A stretch of 57,610 nt of DNA from Roseibacillus ishigakijimensis (GTDB lineage: Bacteria; Verrucomicrobiota; Verrucomicrobiia; Verrucomicrobiales; Akkermansiaceae): assembly GCF_016595415.1 (NCBI RefSeq), contig NZ_JAENIO010000027.1, forward strand, positions 1-57,610, given 5' to 3'. The notes below the pieces were generated by a model that did no database searches, was not told the origin of the DNA, and saw only the letters and a program-made list of their open reading frames with translations. How positions within the stretch are numbered: position 1 is the first letter of the stretch; the number at the start of each line of letters is the position of its first letter. Shown one piece after another: positions 33,163 through 41,653 of this stretch. Made by a program: the position numbers and the translations under genes.

Positions 33163-35709
33163 ATGAAAAAATCCATACCCTTGTTTGCCCTCTCTCTAGG
33201 CACGCTCCCCACCCTGCAAGCAGCCGATGTGACGCTCACGGCGGCTGATGCCATCAACACCTCCTCCTTCAACTCCGCCGGAAATTGGAGCAATGCCGAA
33301 GCCCCCTCCGCCGCCAACGACTATTTTATCAGCATCCAGCAACTCCGCACTCCTGCCAACGGCGAGGATCACACCTTTGCCGGGAATTCCCTCACCCTGG
33401 AACCGGGAGGCAAGTTCATGTATAAGGGCACTGGTGCCGTAGGCGTGCTCACCGTCGAGAACCTCATTCTCAACGGTGGCTTCATCCGGCACGCCAATGG
33501 CCCGGCCGATGTCATGCTACTCGACGGAGCAGTCAACGTCACGGCAGATTCCGCCATCATCCCCAACCAGGGTGCCATCACGATCCTCGCCCCCATCACC
33601 GGTAGCGCGAACCTCTCCACGGGTAACGAAGCCCATGCCAGTGGCTACACCCTGACATTTGCCTCCGATAGCAACGACTTTACAGGCAACCTCATCGTCA
33701 CGGGAGGAACCTTTGCCCTCGAGTATCTCTCCAACTTCGGCTTTGTGATTGGAGCCAACGGCGAAGCCAACCAAATCTCCGGTCCCGGAACCGCCAATCT
33801 CAATGGTGTCTTCGCCATCGATCTCGGTGGTGCCTCCTCCTCCCCCGGCGACCAGTGGAACCTCGTCACCACCGCCAGCTCCTCTTTCAGATTGGATTTC
33901 GCCATTTCCGGCTGGACCGACAACGAAGACACCACCTGGTCGAGCCCCGGCGGAGCCTACCGCTTCTCCACCCTGAGCGGGACCCTCTTTGTGGATCCTG
34001 ATGCCACCACCGACTCCGACAACAACAGCCTCCCCGATCGCTGGGAAATCATTTCCTTCGGAGCCTTGGGAAATGATCCCGACGGCGACCCCGATGGCGA
34101 CCTTTCCAGCAATGCCGACGAATTCGCGGCCGGCACCCATCCGAATGACGACTTCGATTATCCCGACACCGACGAAGACTACCTGCCCGATGGCTGGGAA
34201 CTGCTCTATTTTGGTAACCTCGACGGAAAGGAAGACGACGATCCCGATGGGGACTCCTTCACTAACGGAGATGAGCTGAACGACGGCACCGATCCGACCG
34301 ACATCAAATCCAGCGGCGACTTTGAGAATGACGGCCTGGCAGACGGTTGGGAGATTCTATATTTTGCCGAGGATGGGGAAGACATTTCCGACATCCAAAC
34401 GCTCGACGCCATTCTCGCCCGCCAAGACGGCTTGGGCGATCCCGATGGAGACGGAGCGAACAACGAGGCCGAAGAAACCGCTGACAGCGACCCCACCAAC
34501 GCCTCCTCCACCCCTGCCGACACCGATGGAGATGGCTTGTCCGATGCTTGGGAACGGGCCAACTTCGGCGACCTCTCTGCCGAACCGGGACAAAATCCCG
34601 ATGGCGATGCCTTTGATAATCTGGCCGAGCAAAACGGGTTTTCCGACCCCAATAACATCAGCTCCACCCCCAGCGATGCGGATGGCAATGGCACTCCCGA
34701 CAGCGAGGAGAGCCCCCAACCCTACACCGTCGATGCCCATACTCTCATCCTTTACCACATGGACGCGAACTGGGGCTCGCTTGCCGTCCCCAACGCCGCC
34801 AACCCCGGCACCTTTGATGGCGTGGGCACCAGTAATGAAACTCCCACCACAGTCTTCCAAGCGGCCCCCAGCTTCCGTGGCTTCGGCGGTGCGGGGAGTC
34901 TCGCCGCCAACAAAGGCGTGGCTGTCGACAGCAATGGGGATGACCTCTTCCGCTACGACAGCTCGGAGAATCCCGATCATTTCGACATGTCACTGCTCGG
35001 CCCCGGCTTCACCCTGGAAGGCCTGATCAACGTGCCGGAACTCGTGGGAGCCCAGCACATCTGGGGTGGTGATGGCGCGGGAGTGCGCACCTTTCAATTC
35101 CGGCTCGCCAGTAGCAACATCACCTTTGACCCCCTCCCCAATGGGGGCGGCGATGGCCCTCTCGTGACCTTCGACCTCGCCACCCTCACCGGTGAGCACG
35201 CCTTTGTGCCCAACGAGTGGTTCCATGTCGCCATGACCTACGATAGCACCACCGGCGAGACCAAGTTCTACTGGACCCGCCTCGATAGCGGCGCCCAGCA
35301 GGCGAATCTCGTCCACACCGGCACCACCAGCAACTTCGATTTCAATGCCACTGGGGCCCCCCTCGTCTTTGGCAATGAAGGACGGAGCACCGGAGGGACC
35401 TCCGAGGGAGTGAAGGGTCTCCTCGACGAAGGACGCGTCAGCAATATCGTGCGCGAAGCCAACGATTTCCTCTTTGGCGATGGCACCCCCGTTGAGAGCG
35501 ACCTCGTGCTGGCGATCGAATCCAAGGGACAACTGAGCTGGAATAGCTCTGCCGGAAAAACCTACACCATCGAGCGCAGCACGACCCTGCAGCCGCAGAG
35601 CTTCATCGTCATCGCAGACAACCTGCCCGCTTCGGGCACGGGCACAACCACCTACAATGACGGGGACGACCTCGAAAAGGCCTTCTACCGCGTGCGCGAG
35701 AGCAACTGA
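33163..35709 (+). CDS. Secreted LamG protein with aspartate-rich calcium-binding-type repeats
   Basis: An 848-residue exported protein. After the signal peptide (LFALSLGTLPTLQAA) come a beta-helix-like N-terminal part (residues ~20-285), then residues ~290-520 with at least four Asp-rich repeats of the type DPDGDxxxNxxE and LPDGWELLYFG, resembling thrombospondin type 3/dockerin-like calcium loops. A LamG domain (~525-770, EWFHVAMTYDS, FYWTRL, GNEGRS) follows, then a C-terminal beta module common in verrucomicrobial surface proteins (WNSSAGKTYTIERSTTL...FYRV). There is no PEP-CTERM tail. The LamG region resembles the kinase at 28794 (compare YTVDAHTLILYHMD with YRADEHTLHLWHLD). Probably calcium-dependent surface binding to glycan. 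Confidence 0.85.
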   Translation: MKKSIPLFALSLGTLPTLQAADVTLTAADAINTSSFNSAGNWSNAEAPSAANDYFISIQQLRTPANGEDHTFAGNSLTLEPGGKFMYKGTGAVGVLTVENLILNGGFIRHANGPADVMLLDGAVNVTADSAIIPNQGAITILAPITGSANLSTGNEAHASGYTLTFASDSNDFTGNLIVTGGTFALEYLSNFGFVIGANGEANQISGPGTANLNGVFAIDLGGASSSPGDQWNLVTTASSSFRLDFAISGWTDNEDTTWSSPGGAYRFSTLSGTLFVDPDATTDSDNNSLPDRWEIISFGALGNDPDGDPDGDLSSNADEFAAGTHPNDDFDYPDTDEDYLPDGWELLYFGNLDGKEDDDPDGDSFTNGDELNDGTDPTDIKSSGDFENDGLADGWEILYFAEDGEDISDIQTLDAILARQDGLGDPDGDGANNEAEETADSDPTNASSTPADTDGDGLSDAWERANFGDLSAEPGQNPDGDAFDNLAEQNGFSDPNNISSTPSDADGNGTPDSEESPQPYTVDAHTLILYHMDANWGSLAVPNAANPGTFDGVGTSNETPTTVFQAAPSFRGFGGAGSLAANKGVAVDSNGDDLFRYDSSENPDHFDMSLLGPGFTLEGLINVPELVGAQHIWGGDGAGVRTFQFRLASSNITFDPLPNGGGDGPLVTFDLATLTGEHAFVPNEWFHVAMTYDSTTGETKFYWTRLDSGAQQANLVHTGTTSNFDFNATGAPLVFGNEGRSTGGTSEGVKGLLDEGRVSNIVREANDFLFGDGTPVESDLVLAIESKGQLSWNSSAGKTYTIERSTTLQPQSFIVIADNLPASGTGTTTYNDGDDLEKAFYRVRESN

Positions 35710-35736
35710 GCCCTCCCCCCCCACCACAGCAAGTCT

Positions 35737-35776
35737 ATTCCCCCCGGGCACAACCGCCTGCGGGGGAATTTTTTTT
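35737..35776 (+). terminator. Intrinsic terminator after the LamG gene
   Basis: Stem ATTCCCCC..GGGC / GCCT.GGGGGAAT with a 6-nt loop followed by eight Ts, beginning 28 nt after the stop codon. Confidence 0.9.
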
Positions 35777-35796
35777 GATGCCGTAGCTCCCAGATT

Positions 35797-35835
35797 GAAA
35801 ACAAGAAACCCGCTAAGCCTCTGGGCTTAGCGGGT
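35797..35835 (-). terminator. Intrinsic terminator of tRNA-Lys
   Basis: On the minus strand a perfect 12-bp stem ACCCGCTAAGCC / GGCTTAGCGGGT with a 4-nt loop is followed by TTTCTTGTTTT. It begins 12 nt beyond the 3' end of the tRNA. Confidence 0.9.
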
Positions 35836-35846
35836 CATTTGAGAAG

Positions 35847-35919
35847 TACGTGGACTGGGACTCGAACCCAGGACCAATTGGTTAAAAGCCAACTGCTCTA
35901 CCGACTGAGCTATCCACGC
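35847..35919 (-). tRNA. tRNA-Lys (anticodon TTT)
   Basis: A 73-nt cloverleaf on the minus strand. Acceptor stem GCGTGGA / TCCACGT (one G-T pair), D-arm GCTCAGTCGGTAGAGC, anticodon stem GTTGG / CCAAT with loop CTTTTAA (anticodon at 35884-35886), T-arm CTGGG-TTCGAGT-CCCAG, discriminator A. The 3' CCA is not encoded. The flank between the tRNA and nadB (35920-36131) holds no recognisable element. Confidence 0.98.
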
Positions 35920-36131
35920 ATTCGGTTGGTTTGTTTCCCTCCGGGGGGCCCGGCGGGGCGGCATCCTTAAGGGCCCCGGCCAGGGCTTGCAAGCACTTTT
36001 TGAAACAAAACCGAAAAAAGTTTCTCCCTCCTCGCAAGTGCCCCCTTTTTCCCTTGGGAAGCCCCTCCAAGTCACGAAAACCGCTCCTCAAGGGCCTGCT
36101 TTTGCCCTAGGATCGCCGCCCCACCGCTTCT

Positions 36132-37748
36132 ATGACCGATTTCCTCGTCCTCGGGTCCGGAATTGCCGGACTCTCTTTCGCTATCAAGGCAGCCCAGCAC
36201 GGCAGCGTGACCGTGCTCACCAAGGGCAAACTCATCCAATCCAATACCGCTTGGGCTCAGGGGGGCATCTCGGCCCTTCTCGGGCCCGATCTGCGCGAAC
36301 CCGGAGACAGCTTGGAAAAACACCTCGCCGACACCTTGGATGCCGGAGCGGGGCTCTGTAACGAGGAAGCCACCCGCCTCATCCTGGCTGAAGCGGACGA
36401 AACCATCGCGGAGCTGGTGGCCTGGGGCACGGATTTCGATCGGGATGAGGAAGACCCGGACCGGTTTTCTTTGGGAAAAGAAGGCGGCCATTCCCAGCGG
36501 CGTGTGCTCCATGCCAAGGACACCACGGGACGGGAAATCGCCGAATCCCTCATCGAGACCGCGCGGCGAACACCCAACCTCACTCTCCTGGAGGACCACT
36601 TCGCCATCGACCTGGTCACCACCGCCAAGCTGGGCTCTTGCACCGAGGACCGCGTGCTGGGGGCCTACGTGCTCGATAAGGCCAGCAATGAGGTCAAAAT
36701 TTTCCGCTCCGACCGGGTCATCCTGGCCACTGGCGGCTGCGGTAAGACCTATCTCTACACCACCAATCCCGATTCCGCGACTGGTGATGGTCTGGCCATG
36801 GCCTGGCGGGCCGGAGCCACCATCGCCAACATGGAATTCGTGCAATTCCACCCCACCTGCTTCTACAACCCCGGGGCCACGGGACCGGAAGGGCGCTCCT
36901 TTCTCGTCTCCGAAGCGGTGCGCGGCGAAGGAGCCCGCCTGATTAATGGCCAGGGACACGAATTCGTCAAAGATCACGATCCCCGGGGCTCGCTGGCCCC
37001 CCGCGACATCGTGGCCCGCGCCATCGACAAAGAGCTGAAAAAAACGGCCGCGCCCTGTGTCTACCTCGATATCTCGCCTCTTGGAGATCGCTTCGCGGAC
37101 CGCTTCCCCTTCATTCACCAGACCCTCCTCGACCACGGGCACGATGCCACCAGAGAACCCATCCCGGTCGTGCCCGCGGCCCACTACCAGTGTGGCGGAG
37201 TCTCCACCGATACCGAGGGCAAGACCACCATCCGCGGCCTCTTCGCCATCGGCGAAGTCGCCTGCACCGGCTTGCACGGGGCCAATCGCCTCGCTTCGAA
37301 CTCCCTCTTGGAAGGCAACGTAATGGCGCGCCGGGCTTTGGCCGAAATGCTGCGCCTTTATCCTCCGGGTAAAGACACCCTCCCCGCCCCGGACATCCCG
37401 CCGTGGGAATACGGCGACACCACGCCCCCCGACGAGCTCGTCAACATCTACCACAACTGGGACGAGCTCCGTCGCACCATGCAGGACTACGTCTCCATCG
37501 TGCGCACCAACAACCGCCTTCGCCGGGCCGCTACCCGTCTGCGCAACCTGAAAAAAGAAGTGCGGGAGTTCTACTGGGGCCACCGCGTCACCCCCGACAT
37601 TCTCGAGCTGCGCAATCTGGTGGCCTGCGCCTCTCTCATCATCGACTGTGCCATCCGGCGCAAAGAGTCCCGGGGCATCCACTACACCCTCGACTACCCC
37701 GAGAGCAGCGAAGAATTTGAGCGCGACACCCTCTTGCGCCGCTTCTAG
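36132..37748 (+). CDS. nadB: L-aspartate oxidase
   Basis: FAD-dependent enzyme that oxidises L-aspartate to iminoaspartate, the first step of de novo NAD synthesis. The FAD-binding LVLGSGIAGLSFAIKA opens the protein. Diagnostic motifs include TAWAQGGISA, EGGHSQRRVLHAKDTTGREI, ATGGCGKTYLYTTNP, VVPAAHYQCGGV and GANRLASNSLLE. Length 538 fits NadB; the C-terminus has the helical arm-like domain but lacks features of succinate dehydrogenase. It stands alone, without nadA or nadC. With pncA about 22 kb away the organism appears to have both de novo and salvage entry to NAD. Confidence 0.96.
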   Translation: MTDFLVLGSGIAGLSFAIKAAQHGSVTVLTKGKLIQSNTAWAQGGISALLGPDLREPGDSLEKHLADTLDAGAGLCNEEATRLILAEADETIAELVAWGTDFDRDEEDPDRFSLGKEGGHSQRRVLHAKDTTGREIAESLIETARRTPNLTLLEDHFAIDLVTTAKLGSCTEDRVLGAYVLDKASNEVKIFRSDRVILATGGCGKTYLYTTNPDSATGDGLAMAWRAGATIANMEFVQFHPTCFYNPGATGPEGRSFLVSEAVRGEGARLINGQGHEFVKDHDPRGSLAPRDIVARAIDKELKKTAAPCVYLDISPLGDRFADRFPFIHQTLLDHGHDATREPIPVVPAAHYQCGGVSTDTEGKTTIRGLFAIGEVACTGLHGANRLASNSLLEGNVMARRALAEMLRLYPPGKDTLPAPDIPPWEYGDTTPPDELVNIYHNWDELRRTMQDYVSIVRTNNRLRRAATRLRNLKKEVREFYWGHRVTPDILELRNLVACASLIIDCAIRRKESRGIHYTLDYPESSEEFERDTLLRRF

Positions 37749-37835
37749 GCTTTCTCTCGAAAAAAGAAGAAAGTGCCATTAATTTAGAAATGTGTTCGAC
37801 CAACTTCGGTTGAACAGTCTATCCTCACTTTGCCT

Positions 37836-38078
37836 ATGAAATCGATTATCACCCTTGTCGGCGGAGCAGCGGCCATCGCGCTGGCTTCCTGCAATGCCCC
37901 TTACGGCAACGGCGTCCAGCAAATGACTCCCCGCGCCAACATTGAAGAAATCGAGCGTCTGCCCGCTCCCGCGCCCGCTCCCTCCGCAGGTCTCGATGGC
38001 TACAACGCCGTGCAATACGGCCTCGACAACCGTTACGGCAACTTCCACGGCTACGGCCGCCGCCACTACCCATACTAA
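37836..38078 (+). CDS. Small lipoprotein, Tyr/Gly-rich
   Basis: An 80-residue exported lipoprotein. The signal peptide IITLVGGAAAIALASC ends in a lipobox LASC with the modified cysteine at residue 19. The mature part has a Pro-Ala-rich linker (LPAPAPAPS) and a Tyr/Gly/Asn/His-rich end (NRYGNFHGYGRRHYPY). The in-frame TTG two codons upstream is a less likely start. It precedes another lipoprotein gene by 49 nt. Function unknown; the composition suggests a structural or metal-interacting surface peptide. Confidence 0.75.
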   Translation: MKSIITLVGGAAAIALASCNAPYGNGVQQMTPRANIEEIERLPAPAPAPSAGLDGYNAVQYGLDNRYGNFHGYGRRHYPY

Positions 38079-38127
38079 ATCCTTTTCTCTCATCCTGAGA
38101 AAGACAACCGAACACCAACTACTCCAC

Positions 38128-38388
38128 ATGAAGAAACTGATTCTCCTCGTGCCTGTTCTTGCCTTCGCCAGCTGTGCCTCGGTGCAGAACTCCTCCGTAG
38201 CCGACTACAACGGCGACGGCGTCATCTCTGACGCAGAAGCCAAGCAATACCACAAGCAAGCCGGCATCCAGGAACGCAATGTTTACACCGAGTCCGTCAA
38301 GCGCCGCAACGCGGTCAACACCGTGGGCGACGTGACCGAGACCGCAGGCAACGTGCGCATGCTGAAAGGCATTCTCCAGAGCTTCTAA
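38128..38388 (+). CDS. Small lipoprotein with a single EF-hand-like loop
   Basis: An 86-residue lipoprotein: signal peptide KKLILLVPVLAFASC with lipobox FASC, then an EF-hand/dockerin-type calcium loop DYNGDGVISDAE, then a basic helical end. Only one loop is present, so it may dimerise or bind calcium weakly. It starts at the ATG at 38128 and is followed by an intrinsic terminator. Probably transcribed with the lipoprotein just upstream. No known family recognised. Confidence 0.78.
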   Translation: MKKLILLVPVLAFASCASVQNSSVADYNGDGVISDAEAKQYHKQAGIQERNVYTESVKRRNAVNTVGDVTETAGNVRMLKGILQSF

Positions 38389-38411
38389 GCCTTTCTATCG
38401 CCAAAACAAAG

Positions 38412-38442
38412 AACCTGACAGGCATGTCCAGTCGGGTTTTTT
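38412..38442 (+). terminator. Intrinsic terminator after the lipoprotein pair
   Basis: Stem AACCTGAC / GTCGGGTT (one G-T pair) with an 11-nt loop and six Ts on the plus strand. It sits between the convergent lipoprotein and secreted-protein genes. Confidence 0.8.
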
Positions 38443-38469
38443 CTTGTCCGAAGGATGGCGGCCAAGCCT

Positions 38470-39297
38470 CTACTTCACTTCGGTCACTTTTAGGAAGTAG
38501 AGACGCTTCCACTCGCTATCAACCTGTCCCTCCTCGCTGATCTTGGGAATCATACCACCGAAACTCCACTGCCCGTCTGCGATGCGGAAAGAGGTGGTCA
38601 TGCGAGAACTTGTAAATGTAGGCATGCTTATTCCTTCATTAAGCCAGGTCCTTTCTCCGACCAGTTCAACATTTTCAGGGCTCCAAACCACATCCCAGGT
38701 GGCCTCTTCGGCCTCCACCGTTTGAACCTCTATTCCGAAAGTCGATCCCGTATTACGCGTCTCGAATGCGGTGGGAGTCGCATTATTCACAATAAACTGA
38801 AGAAAACTCCACCGGGCATTCTCCCCTTCCCCTTTTGTCGGCTGTGTCTCTTTCTTCTCCGGCCCGTCAGTTCCAAGGGGCTGGATACCGGGAAATTCCG
38901 GTGGTTCGTATTCCGTAGGATAAATGGTCTCCGTGACCGCTTCCACAGTCACGGACAAGCCGGGATTGAAGCGAATGGCAGAAGAGTCGACCAAGACGAT
39001 CTCCTCTTGATCCGCCAATTTGAGGAGATGCTGACGAAACTGGTCAGGTTTGAGTTCGAAATCATCCAGCAGTCTCACCGCCAACAGACTCCCTATTTCA
39101 TAGACCTCCATCCGCGCCATCACCGTGGTCGTGGCCCTCCCTTTCTGCTCCTCGGCAATTGCCAAGGCCTTGGGACCACCCAAGAGAGAATGATCCGCAA
39201 AAGGATCGGCGTCCGTCTGAGACGGCTCCCCATCTTGCCCCCAAACCGCGTTGCCCAGCAAGCAAACGCCCAACACACAACCTCGAATCATACTCAT
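38470..39297 (-). CDS. Secreted protein of unknown function
   Basis: A 275-residue exported protein with a signal peptide (IRGCVLGVCLLGNAVWG). Two ATGs (39297, 39291) could start it. The mature part is mixed alpha/beta, with ATTTVMARMEVYEIGS and a C-terminal beta region (TAFETRNTGSTFGIEVQTVE, WSFGGMIPK, RLYFLKVTEV) that faintly recalls secretin-type beta domains seen in Verrucomicrobia. No catalytic motif is visible. It is monocistronic, convergent with the lipoproteins and divergent from vapBC. Confidence 0.65.
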   Translation of the reverse strand: MSMIRGCVLGVCLLGNAVWGQDGEPSQTDADPFADHSLLGGPKALAIAEEQKGRATTTVMARMEVYEIGSLLAVRLLDDFELKPDQFRQHLLKLADQEEIVLVDSSAIRFNPGLSVTVEAVTETIYPTEYEPPEFPGIQPLGTDGPEKKETQPTKGEGENARWSFLQFIVNNATPTAFETRNTGSTFGIEVQTVEAEEATWDVVWSPENVELVGERTWLNEGISMPTFTSSRMTTSFRIADGQWSFGGMIPKISEEGQVDSEWKRLYFLKVTEVK

Positions 39298-39380
39298 GAC
39301 CGATCTTAGACGAAGCAGCCCTCCCTACCTTCAATCTTTCCGGATAAAAACCTCCCTTACTCTCTCTAAGAAAGAGCCGC

Positions 39381-39409
39381 TTGACAGAACTTCACCACCG
39401 CACCATGGT
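39381..39409 (+). promoter_or_regulatory. Candidate vapBC promoter at leaderless spacing
   Basis: TTGACA (39381-39386, full consensus), 17-nt spacer, CATGGT (39404-39409), then 6 nt to the vapB ATG. The hexamer begins exactly 35 nt before the A of ATG. Confidence 0.55.
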
Positions 39410-39415
39410 TCAGTA

Positions 39416-39697
39416 ATGAATCGACTGACCATCTCACTGGATGACGAACTCTATGCCGCAGCGCGGAGCCATGCCTACTCGCGCCATCTCTCTTTGAGCA
39501 AAGCCATCAACGAGCTTTTACGCGCCGCCATTTCCGGAGACAGCCAATTGAAAAATAATAACTTGGAAGAAAACCTGACATACTTCGACCCGGACCTGGG
39601 CTTTGCCGTCAGCCGTTCCCCCCAGCCCCTCAAAGGCGAAGAAATCGAACGAGCTTTGGCCGAAGAAGATGCCCCTGCCACCCTTCCCACAACATGA
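39416..39697 (+). CDS. VapB-type antitoxin, ribbon-helix-helix
   Basis: A 93-residue antitoxin. The N-terminus NRLTISLDDELYAAARSHAYSRHLSLSKAINELL is a ribbon-helix-helix DNA-binding segment. The acidic C-terminal part would bind and neutralise the toxin. The ATG at 39416 is chosen because it begins the DNA-binding strand, and the consensus TTGACA lies exactly 35 nt upstream. The stop overlaps the toxin start by ATGA. Antitoxins of this type usually repress their own promoter. Confidence 0.85.
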   Translation: MNRLTISLDDELYAAARSHAYSRHLSLSKAINELLRAAISGDSQLKNNNLEENLTYFDPDLGFAVSRSPQPLKGEEIERALAEEDAPATLPTT

Positions 39698-40101
39698 CCT
39701 GGCTTCTTGATGGCTCTGTCTTGGTCGCCCTCATCCTCGCCGACCACCCCCAGCACCAGCGGGTCCGACGATGGAGACTATCTCAAAAAAATTGCCCCTT
39801 CGCCACTTGCGCCATAACGGAGGGCACCCTGCTGCGCCTCCACATGCAATTTGCCGCCGATACCAGCTCCGAGGCCGCTTGGCAGGCCCTGGCGACTCTC
39901 CAAGAACATCCCCTCCACCAATTCTGGGACGATTCCTTTTCCTATCAAAGAATATCTCCCCTGCGCTTGACGGGACACCGGCAAATCACCGACTCTTGGC
40001 TCGCAGAATTGGCTCGACTCAAAGGAGCAAAACTCGCCACCCTCGACCACGGACTGGCAGCCCTCTGGCCCCAAACCGCCGAACTGATCCCCGTTGTCTA
40101 G
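39694..40101 (+). CDS. VapC-type PIN-domain toxin
   Basis: A 135-residue PIN-domain ribonuclease, the toxin partner of the preceding gene. The acidic metal-binding residues are in place: Asp6 (WLLDGSVL), Glu43 (ITEGTLLR), Asp100 (QITDSWLAELA) and Asp118 (ATLDHGLA). Translation is coupled to the antitoxin by a 4-nt overlap, ensuring stoichiometric synthesis. Target RNA is unknown. The rimO gene follows 27 nt later. Confidence 0.92.
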   Translation: MTWLLDGSVLVALILADHPQHQRVRRWRLSQKNCPFATCAITEGTLLRLHMQFAADTSSEAAWQALATLQEHPLHQFWDDSFSYQRISPLRLTGHRQITDSWLAELARLKGAKLATLDHGLAALWPQTAELIPVV

Positions 40102-40122
40102 CTTCCTTTGCCGTAACTCTCC
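40094..40122 (+). promoter_or_regulatory. Possible rimO promoter at leaderless spacing
   Basis: TTGTCT (40094-40099) overlaps the vapC stop and begins exactly 35 nt before the rimO ATG. The expected -10 position (40117-40122, CTCTCC) is a poor match, so this is the weakest member of the set. Confidence 0.3.
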
Positions 40123-40128
40123 AACCCT

Positions 40129-41499
40129 ATGCCCACGCAAATCGGACTCATCTCCCTTGGCTGTGCCAAGAACCTCATCGACTCGGAAATCATGCTCGGT
40201 CATCTCCAGAATGACGGCATGACCCTCATCCCTGACCCCGAGCTGGCCGACGCCCTCATCATCAATACTTGCTCCTTCATCGACGTCGCCAAGGACGAAT
40301 CCGTGGGCACCATCATCGAGGCCGTCAACGCCCGCTCGCAGGACCCCGCCCGCACCAAACAGAAGATTCTCGTCGCCGGTTGCCTGTCCCAACGTTTCCA
40401 AAAGGAGTTGCCCGGCCTCATGCCCGAGGTGGATGCCTTCATCGGGCTGGATCAGATCGAAAACGTGACCTCCATCGTGCGCGAGGCACTCGAAAAAGAC
40501 GCCGGCTCCGCCTCCATTGATACCGTCACCCCCAAGTCGCGTTACATCCCCGATTACAAAACGCCCCGCTTTCGGCTGACCCCCAACCACATGGCCTACC
40601 TCAAGATTGCGGAAGGCTGCAACCACACCTGCTCCTTCTGCATCATCCCCAAGATTCGGGGCCAACACCGTTCGCGCACCCAGGAATCCATCGTGCGCGA
40701 AGCCCGCGGCCTCATCGAATCAGGGGTGAAAGAAATCAACCTCATCTCGCAGGACACCACCTACTTCGGCATGGACCGCTGGACGGGCAAAGGCAATCGC
40801 CCCAACCCCACCTCCGGAGTGGACTCCACCCGGGGCGAAGCCCTCTCCTCCCTCCTCCGCGAGCTCAATGCCATTGAGGGCGACTTCTGGATCCGCATCC
40901 TCTACACCCACCCCGCCCACTGGTCCGACGAGCTCATCCAAACCATCGCGGAGTGCGAAAAAGTCTGCCGCTACGTCGACATCCCCCTGCAACACATCAG
41001 TGACCACATGCTCAAGCTGATGAACCGCAAGACCGACGGGCAATACATCCGCGACCTCCTCGAGCGCATGCGCGACGGCATCCCCGACCTCGCCATCCGC
41101 ACCACCTTCATCACCGGCTTCCCCAACGAGACCCAGGCCGATCACGACGAATTGCTGGAGTTCATCGAAAGCTTCCAATTCGAGCGCTGCGGGATTTTCC
41201 AGTATTCTAAGGAAGAAGGCACCCGGGCCTACAAGCACGACGGCCATCTCCACCACATGACCATCAAAAAGCGCCACCGCGAGCTCACCAGCGCCATCGA
41301 CCACATTGCGCAAAAGGTGAACGACAAGGCCATTGGGAAAAAGATTCGCGTCCTGGTGGAGGAAGAAGGCATCGCCCGCAGCATGTGGGACGCCCCCGAC
41401 ATCGACGGCCGTGTTTTCGTGCCTCTCGAACTACCGGTGGGAGAATTCGCCGACGTCACCGTCACCGACCAGCGCGGCTACGACCTCATTGCGAAGTAG
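40129..41499 (+). CDS. rimO: Ribosomal protein uS12 methylthiotransferase
   Basis: Radical-SAM enzyme that methylthiolates an aspartate of ribosomal protein S12. The N-terminal UPF0004 domain has its three cysteines (SLGCAKN, INTCSF, AGCLSQ) for one Fe-S cluster. The radical-SAM motif GCNHTCSFCIIPKIRG binds the second. The C-terminal TRAM domain is present (KKIRVLVEEEG). SLGCAKNLIDSE and CSFCIIPKIRGQHRSR separate RimO from the tRNA enzyme MiaB. Length 456 is normal. An insertion around residues 222-240 (GKGNRPNPTSGVDSTRGE) is longer than I expect. Confidence 0.95.
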   Translation: MPTQIGLISLGCAKNLIDSEIMLGHLQNDGMTLIPDPELADALIINTCSFIDVAKDESVGTIIEAVNARSQDPARTKQKILVAGCLSQRFQKELPGLMPEVDAFIGLDQIENVTSIVREALEKDAGSASIDTVTPKSRYIPDYKTPRFRLTPNHMAYLKIAEGCNHTCSFCIIPKIRGQHRSRTQESIVREARGLIESGVKEINLISQDTTYFGMDRWTGKGNRPNPTSGVDSTRGEALSSLLRELNAIEGDFWIRILYTHPAHWSDELIQTIAECEKVCRYVDIPLQHISDHMLKLMNRKTDGQYIRDLLERMRDGIPDLAIRTTFITGFPNETQADHDELLEFIESFQFERCGIFQYSKEEGTRAYKHDGHLHHMTIKKRHRELTSAIDHIAQKVNDKAIGKKIRVLVEEEGIARSMWDAPDIDGRVFVPLELPVGEFADVTVTDQRGYDLIAK

Positions 41500-41520
41500 G
41501 AGAAGCACCGTCGCCCCAGC

Positions 41521-41559
41521 GACCCCAGTGACCGCACGCCAGACTTCGCCGCTGGGGTC
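41521..41559. repeat. Intergenic inverted repeat, 8-bp arms
   Basis: GACCCCAG / CTGGGGTC, perfect 8-bp arms separated by 23 nt, in the 154-nt gap between the convergent rimO and peroxiredoxin genes. No T-run follows. It could be a weak terminator or a REP-like element. The rest of the gap is featureless. Confidence 0.45.
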
Positions 41560-41653
41560 TACCCGCCCTTCCCGCAAGCAGAGCCGGAGGGTGGACGACG
41601 ATGAGTTCGAGAGCGAAACGCTGCCCCCCCAAGGGCCCGCTTGCGACAACTGC

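Noticed and set aside
33163-35709. PEP-CTERM tail on the LamG protein
   Set aside because: The C-terminus ends FYRVRESN with no PEP motif, hydrophobic stretch or arginine cluster; only the neighbour at 32097-32900 has the sorting signal.
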